A stretch of DNA of 8,936 bases from an uncultured Collinsella sp. (GTDB lineage: Bacteria; Actinomycetota; Coriobacteriia; Coriobacteriales; Coriobacteriaceae), in contig URYA01000056.1 of NCBI GenBank assembly GCA_900551975.1, forward strand, positions 1-8,936. The letters are read 5' to 3'. Position numbers and translations under genes: made by a program. Positions 6,064 to 8,936 of this stretch are shown piece after piece (positions within the stretch are counted from its first letter, which is position 1; the number at the start of each line of letters is the position of its first letter). The notes under the pieces are model-generated. The model had not been told where the DNA came from. It saw only the letters and a list, made by a program, of their open reading frames with translations, and made no database searches.

Positions 6064-7950
6064 TAGCAGCCCTCCTCTCGCTCGACCGTCTTGGATTTAG
6101 CAATGTCCGCGACGTTAGAAGGACCGTCCGAGCGACCGATTAGCAGGTCCACCAACTCGTCTGTCAGCGACTCAACCGTATAGAGGCCGTCAAAGCGCAG
6201 CGGCACGCCTGCCTTCGCAAGCGCCAGCGCCATGCGCTGGGCAGCGGGAACACCCAAGCCGATTGATTTAAGCTCATCGGCATGCGCAAAAACCTGAGCG
6301 GGCCTGCCCTCGGCAAATACCGTGCCCTCGTTCATTACGACGATACGGTCGCAGCAATTGGCCAGGTCATCCATGCTGTGCGAAACCATGACGACGGTCA
6401 GGCCCCCATGGTGAAGTCGATCGATGAGCTCCAGGAAATCACTGCGCGCCGCCGGATCGAGCCCTGCCATAGGCTCATCGAGCACCAGGACCTCAGGCTC
6501 CATGGCAAGCACGCCGCTGCTGCCCGCCGGAGAGCTCAAAGGGGTTCTTGTCGCCCACCGTAGCCAGGTCGAGACCCACGCGCGCGAGCGATGACTCAAC
6601 GCGGCGGGCGACCTCGGCCTGCGACAAGCCAAGGTTACGCGGACCAAATGCCACGTCCTGTGTCACGGTCTCGGCAAACAGCTGACGCTCTGGATACTGA
6701 AACACCACGCCGACCTTTGCCTTAACCGCGGCGGCATCTTTCTTGCTTGAAAGGTCGAGCCCCAGCGCGCAAACGCTCCCCTCCTGCGGGCGGATTAATC
6801 CGTTGAGATGCTGAACCAGCGTCGACTTACCCGAACCGGTATGGCCCGCAAGGCCCAAGAACTCGCCACGACGCACCGTCAGCGATACATCACGCAGTGC
6901 CCACGGGCTGCTGGGGTCGTTTCCCCAGAGAGCCTGTTTGTTCGATGCGCCCTCGACGGCTGAGCGCTTGTGCCAACGGCGACGCTCGCGGGCGCTCAGA
7001 GAATAGCTATGCGAGAGATGCGAAATCTCGATAACGGGCTCCGACGCGGCCATCCCGTCGGCTGCAGAGGATGCATTGTCAAGCATACGAGAATCGGATG
7101 CGGAAGGCTGCACTGCGACGTCCGCCCCGCTCCGCTCGGCATAAACCTGTGCAATCTCGGCGACCATATCTGCCTCGCGCGCCTGCGCGCAAACGGGCAC
7201 GCCCTTCTCACGAAGTGCCCTACCTAGACAGCACGACGCCGGCATATCCAGGTTGAGCTGCGCAAGTTCGTCTGCCCGCGTCAAGATTTCCTCGGGCGTA
7301 CCGAGCATGGCAACGCGCCCCGCCCGAAACACCGCGACACGATCGGCCTCGGCGGCCTCTTCCATAAAGTGCGTAATCATCACGATGGTCATGCCGCGAT
7401 CGTGCAACGCGCGGCAAGCCTTCATAAGGCCCTGACGTCCACGCGGATCGAGCATCGAGGAAGCCTCGTCCAATATGAGCACGCGCGGTTCCATGGCGAG
7501 CACGCCGGCAAGCGCCACGCGCTGCTTTTGGCCGCCCGAAAGCGCGTGGGTCTCATGGCGCTCAAAGCCCACCAGGCCCACGCCCTTCAGCGCCTCGCGT
7601 ACGCGCTGCGCAATTTGTACCGATGGCACGCCAAGGTTTTCGGGACCAAACGCAACGTCATCTTCGACAAGCGTTGCCACCAGCTGGTCGTCGGGATTCT
7701 GGAATACCATGCCCGCGGTCGAACGAATGTCGTAGACCAGCTCGGGGTCGGACGCATCCATGCCGTTGATGCGTACCGTGCCCGCATCGGGTTGCAACAG
7801 CGCATTCAGATGCTTGGCAAACGTCGACTTGCCCGACCCATTGCCACCGAGGATGCAGAAAAACTCACCGTCCTCGATGTTCAGATCGACACCGTCGAGT
7901 GCCGACACGGCACCGTCATAGCTAAAGGAAATGCCCCGACACTCAATCAT
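6063..7950 (-). pseudogene. ecfA: Fused ECF transporter ATPase EcfA1-EcfA2, frameshifted in the second domain
   Basis: This gene encodes two ABC ATPase domains in one chain, the energy source of the ECF riboflavin importer. Domain 1 is complete: Walker A GGNGSGKST (35-43), Q-loop Gln84, signature LSGGQ (137-141), Walker B VLILDEA with Glu162, SSMLDP D-loop and His194. The DEASSMLDP form is EcfA1-like. Domain 2 has Walker A GHTGSGKST (369-377), Q-loop Gln418 and LSGGQ (473-477). The frame then fails and stops at 6493-6495 after 485 residues. The rest of domain 2 continues in another frame: GVLAMEPEVLVLDEPMAGLDP, VVMVSHS with the switch histidine, and a normal C-terminus ending at 6063. Adding 17 bases would restore one frame of exactly 634 residues. 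The ATG overlaps the ribU stop (ATGA), and the 3' end overlaps ecfT by one base. The linker and an insertion at about 318-350 are unusually charged. Either a real loss-of-function allele or a sequence error. Confidence 0.9.
6511..6516 (-). other. Site of an approximately 17-base deletion in the ecfA gene
   Basis: On the minus strand the signature LSGGQQRR is followed directly by the bases of VLAMEPE in another frame. The matching point of domain 1 (about 7491-7540) keeps QRVALAGVLAMEP. The residues VALAG are therefore missing, together with a shift of frame. The domain 1 copy has GGCGTG-like bases on both sides of the missing stretch, so slippage between short direct repeats would give exactly this loss. 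The gene length of 1888 plus 17 equals 635 codons. Confidence 0.85.
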
Positions 7951-8537
7951 GCGCGGCCTTTGACCTGGTCCTTTTTAGGCGTGATGAGGTTGGAGACTGC
8001 TTTATACACCGCCAGCGTCAACACCGAGTTAAGCACGGTCTTGATAAGGTTGAACGGCAGCACGGCAGGAATCATGAGCGGGGCGATCACATCGACCGAG
8101 CCATACCAGAACCATACGCCAATGGTAAGGTTTGCGACCATAGACAACGCCGTAGCGGCAATAACGCCGAGCACCAGACCAATCACGGCACCCTTATAGG
8201 TGTGCATCTTCTGGTAAACGATAGCCGCGGGCAGAATATAGCCCAGCGTGGCAACCAAGTTCATAAGCGCGCCGACCCAGTCACCCGTGGTGAGCGCATG
8301 GATAACGATAGCCATAGCGGCAACAGCGGTACCGGCGCCGGGACCATACGCAAACCCGCACACCATCGCCGGCACCAGCGACGGGTCATACGTCAAAAAC
8401 GGCGCCGAAGGAAGGATGGGCAGCTGCACGTACATAAACAGGGCGCCCAAGGCACACATCAGCGCCATGGTAACGAGCTGTTTGGTGCTCCACCTATTCG
8501 TATTCTCAAAATGGATATGCTGCGACTGTTCAGACAT
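7947..8537 (-). CDS. ribU: Riboflavin ECF transporter substrate-binding S component
   Basis: RibU is the membrane-embedded, high-affinity riboflavin binder that docks on the EcfA-EcfT module. The 196-residue protein has a polar N-terminus, then about six hydrophobic segments (roughly 22-40, 55-75, 76-98, 100-108, 115-138 and 158-182). SAPFLTYDPSLVPAMVCGFAYGP (44-66) is the loop seen in RibU-like S components. The end, PFNLIKTVLNSVLTLAVYK, is typical of the family's last helix. Substrate choice is supported by the FMN riboswitch directly upstream. The start is the ATG at 8535-8537: an AGGTGATC Shine-Dalgarno lies three bases ahead, and the in-frame GTG at 8544-8546 sits inside that site, so it is not used. 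The stop overlaps the ATPase start by four bases (ATGA), so translation is likely coupled. Confidence 0.92.
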   Translation of the reverse strand: MSEQSQHIHFENTNRWSTKQLVTMALMCALGALFMYVQLPILPSAPFLTYDPSLVPAMVCGFAYGPGAGTAVAAMAIVIHALTTGDWVGALMNLVATLGYILPAAIVYQKMHTYKGAVIGLVLGVIAATALSMVANLTIGVWFWYGSVDVIAPLMIPAVLPFNLIKTVLNSVLTLAVYKAVSNLITPKKDQVKGRA

Positions 8538-8540
8538 TAA

Positions 8541-8548
8541 GATCACCT
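8541..8548 (-). promoter_or_regulatory. Shine-Dalgarno of ribU, abutting the riboswitch
   Basis: AGGTGATC on the minus strand matches the 16S rRNA anti-Shine-Dalgarno over eight bases. It lies three bases ahead of the ribU ATG and starts only two bases past the 3' strand of riboswitch helix P1. Folding of the aptamer could therefore act directly on ribosome access. Confidence 0.75.
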
Positions 8549-8550
8549 GC

Positions 8551-8731
8551 CTCTTTCATCCGGACTCTAACCGTTGGTACTGGGATCTCACCAGTTCAGC
8601 CGGCATGCGAACCAACACACGCACGGGTCGCGGACTCATCGGCTCAGTCGCAGGCACCTCGCCTGCTCCACGGCGCCCCTTTGGCACCGCCCGATTTACC
8701 GCCAGTGGGGAATTCCACCCCGCCCTGAAAC
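8551..8731 (-). ncRNA. FMN riboswitch (RFN element) controlling ribU
   Basis: Read on the minus strand, the conserved RFN blocks occur in order: TTTCAGGGCGGGGTGGAATT with CCCCACTGGCGGTAAAT, then a variable arm, then GAGTCCGCGACCC. After these come GCTGAACTGGTGAGATCCC, AGTACCAACGGTTAGAGTCC and the closing GGATGAAAGAG, whose GAAA pairs with TTTC at the start (P1). The variable arm holds a perfect extra hairpin (GCAGGC/GCCTGC, 8650-8666). FMN binding is expected to switch expression off. No separate terminator hairpin with a U run lies between the aptamer and ribU, and the ribosome site begins two bases after P1, so control is probably at translation start. Confidence 0.95.
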
Positions 8732-8741
8732 AGCAATTGCA

Positions 8742-8769
8742 AGTGTAGCACGAGCAATCGTTCACGCAA
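8742..8769 (-). promoter_or_regulatory. Promoter of the flavin operon
   Basis: On the minus strand the -35 box is TTGCGT (8764-8769) and the -10 box TACACT (8742-8747), with a 16-base spacer. TG one base ahead of the -10 box makes it an extended -10. A start about seven bases downstream, near 8735, would place the first base just ahead of the riboswitch, which fits well. Confidence 0.7.
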
Positions 8770-8807
8770 GTATGCCAAGGGTAATTTATGGCGGGGGAAA
8801 CGCTCTA

Positions 8808-8858
8808 GAAATGCGGCCGGGACAAGTTAACGCGACAACCACGTTCTCCATCCACGCC
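8808..8858. repeat. Imperfect direct repeat, copy 1
   Basis: This stretch shares ccggga and acaacc.cgttctcc with the copy at 8887-8936. The core 33 bases (8817-8849 against 8897-8929) match at 25 positions without gaps, with an 80-base period. It lies in gene-free DNA upstream of the flavin promoter. Its function is unknown; it may be an intergenic repeat family or a regulator site. Confidence 0.5.
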
Positions 8859-8871
8859 AAAGTGATGCGCC

Positions 8872-8890
8872 TTTCGCGCAAAGCGCGAAA
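8872..8890. other. Perfect short hairpin in intergenic DNA
   Basis: TTTCGCGC and GCGCGAAA form an eight-base-pair stem around a three-base loop. No U run follows on either strand, so a terminator role for a gene beyond the window is possible but not shown. It lies between the two direct-repeat copies. Confidence 0.45.
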
Positions 8891-8936
8891 CAGCAACCGG
8901 GATACGTATCCCCAACAACCGCGTTCTCCGCCCGCC
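8887..8936. repeat. Imperfect direct repeat, copy 2 (cut by window end)
   Basis: This is the second copy of the unit at 8808-8858. It additionally contains a perfect 14-base palindrome, GGGATACGTATCCC, at 8899-8912, which copy 1 lacks. The window ends inside or at the end of the unit, so more copies may follow. Confidence 0.5.

Noticed and set aside
6493..6540. Programmed ribosomal frameshift in ecfA
   Set aside because: No slippery sequence is evident, and about five residues of the conserved region are missing, which a change of frame alone cannot supply.
8538..8546. GTG at 8544-8546 as the ribU start
   Set aside because: It lies inside the AGGTGATC ribosome site that serves the ATG at 8535-8537.
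8556..8765. Small open frame on the minus strand in the ribU leader
   Set aside because: The stretch is the FMN riboswitch; its conserved bases are structural and the translation has no family features.
1..8936. CRISPR array, tRNA or rRNA genes, insertion sequences, phage genes
   Set aside because: No regularly spaced identical repeats, no cloverleaf or rRNA sequence and no transposase or phage-like protein was seen on either strand.

Overview
The window looks like part of a Coriobacteriia chromosome (Actinomycetota), most likely a Collinsella. The signs are high GC, the argC-argJ-argB-argD gene order and the style of the proteins; this is judged from family knowledge, not from a database search. 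Almost everything is coded on the minus strand, so transcription runs from high to low coordinates. There are two operons, plus an abrupt sequence junction at the left end.

Right half (about 8936 down to 4240): a flavin-linked operon. A probable promoter (8742-8769) starts an RNA that opens almost at once with an FMN riboswitch (8551-8731). It is followed by the riboflavin-binding S component RibU, a fused two-domain ECF ATPase (EcfA1-EcfA2), the transmembrane coupling protein EcfT, and two tandem paralogous split-barrel (pyridoxamine-phosphate-oxidase-like) proteins, probably flavin binding. A long hairpin at 4240-4293 closes the unit. RibU, EcfA and EcfT together make an energy-coupling-factor riboflavin importer. 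The downstream proteins are plausible users or handlers of the imported flavin, under the same FMN switch. The ATPase gene is broken: about 17 bases are missing between the ABC signature and Walker B of the second domain, which shifts the frame.

Left half (about 4200 down to 226): the arginine (ornithine) biosynthesis operon argC-argJ-argB-argD. It is preceded by two adjacent palindromes resembling ArgR operators and an extended -10 promoter. ArgJ means acetyl groups are recycled, and ArgB has the N-terminal helix region typical of arginine-inhibited enzymes.

Left edge: argD is cut after about 81 codons, at about position 226-231. There it abuts the 5' part of an oppositely oriented ABC permease gene, itself cut at the same point. 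No mobile element lies between them, so this is either a real rearrangement breakpoint or a chimeric assembly join.

Upstream of the flavin promoter, 8770-8936 holds no gene that I can support. It does carry an imperfect direct repeat with an 80-base period, a perfect hairpin and a 14-base palindrome.
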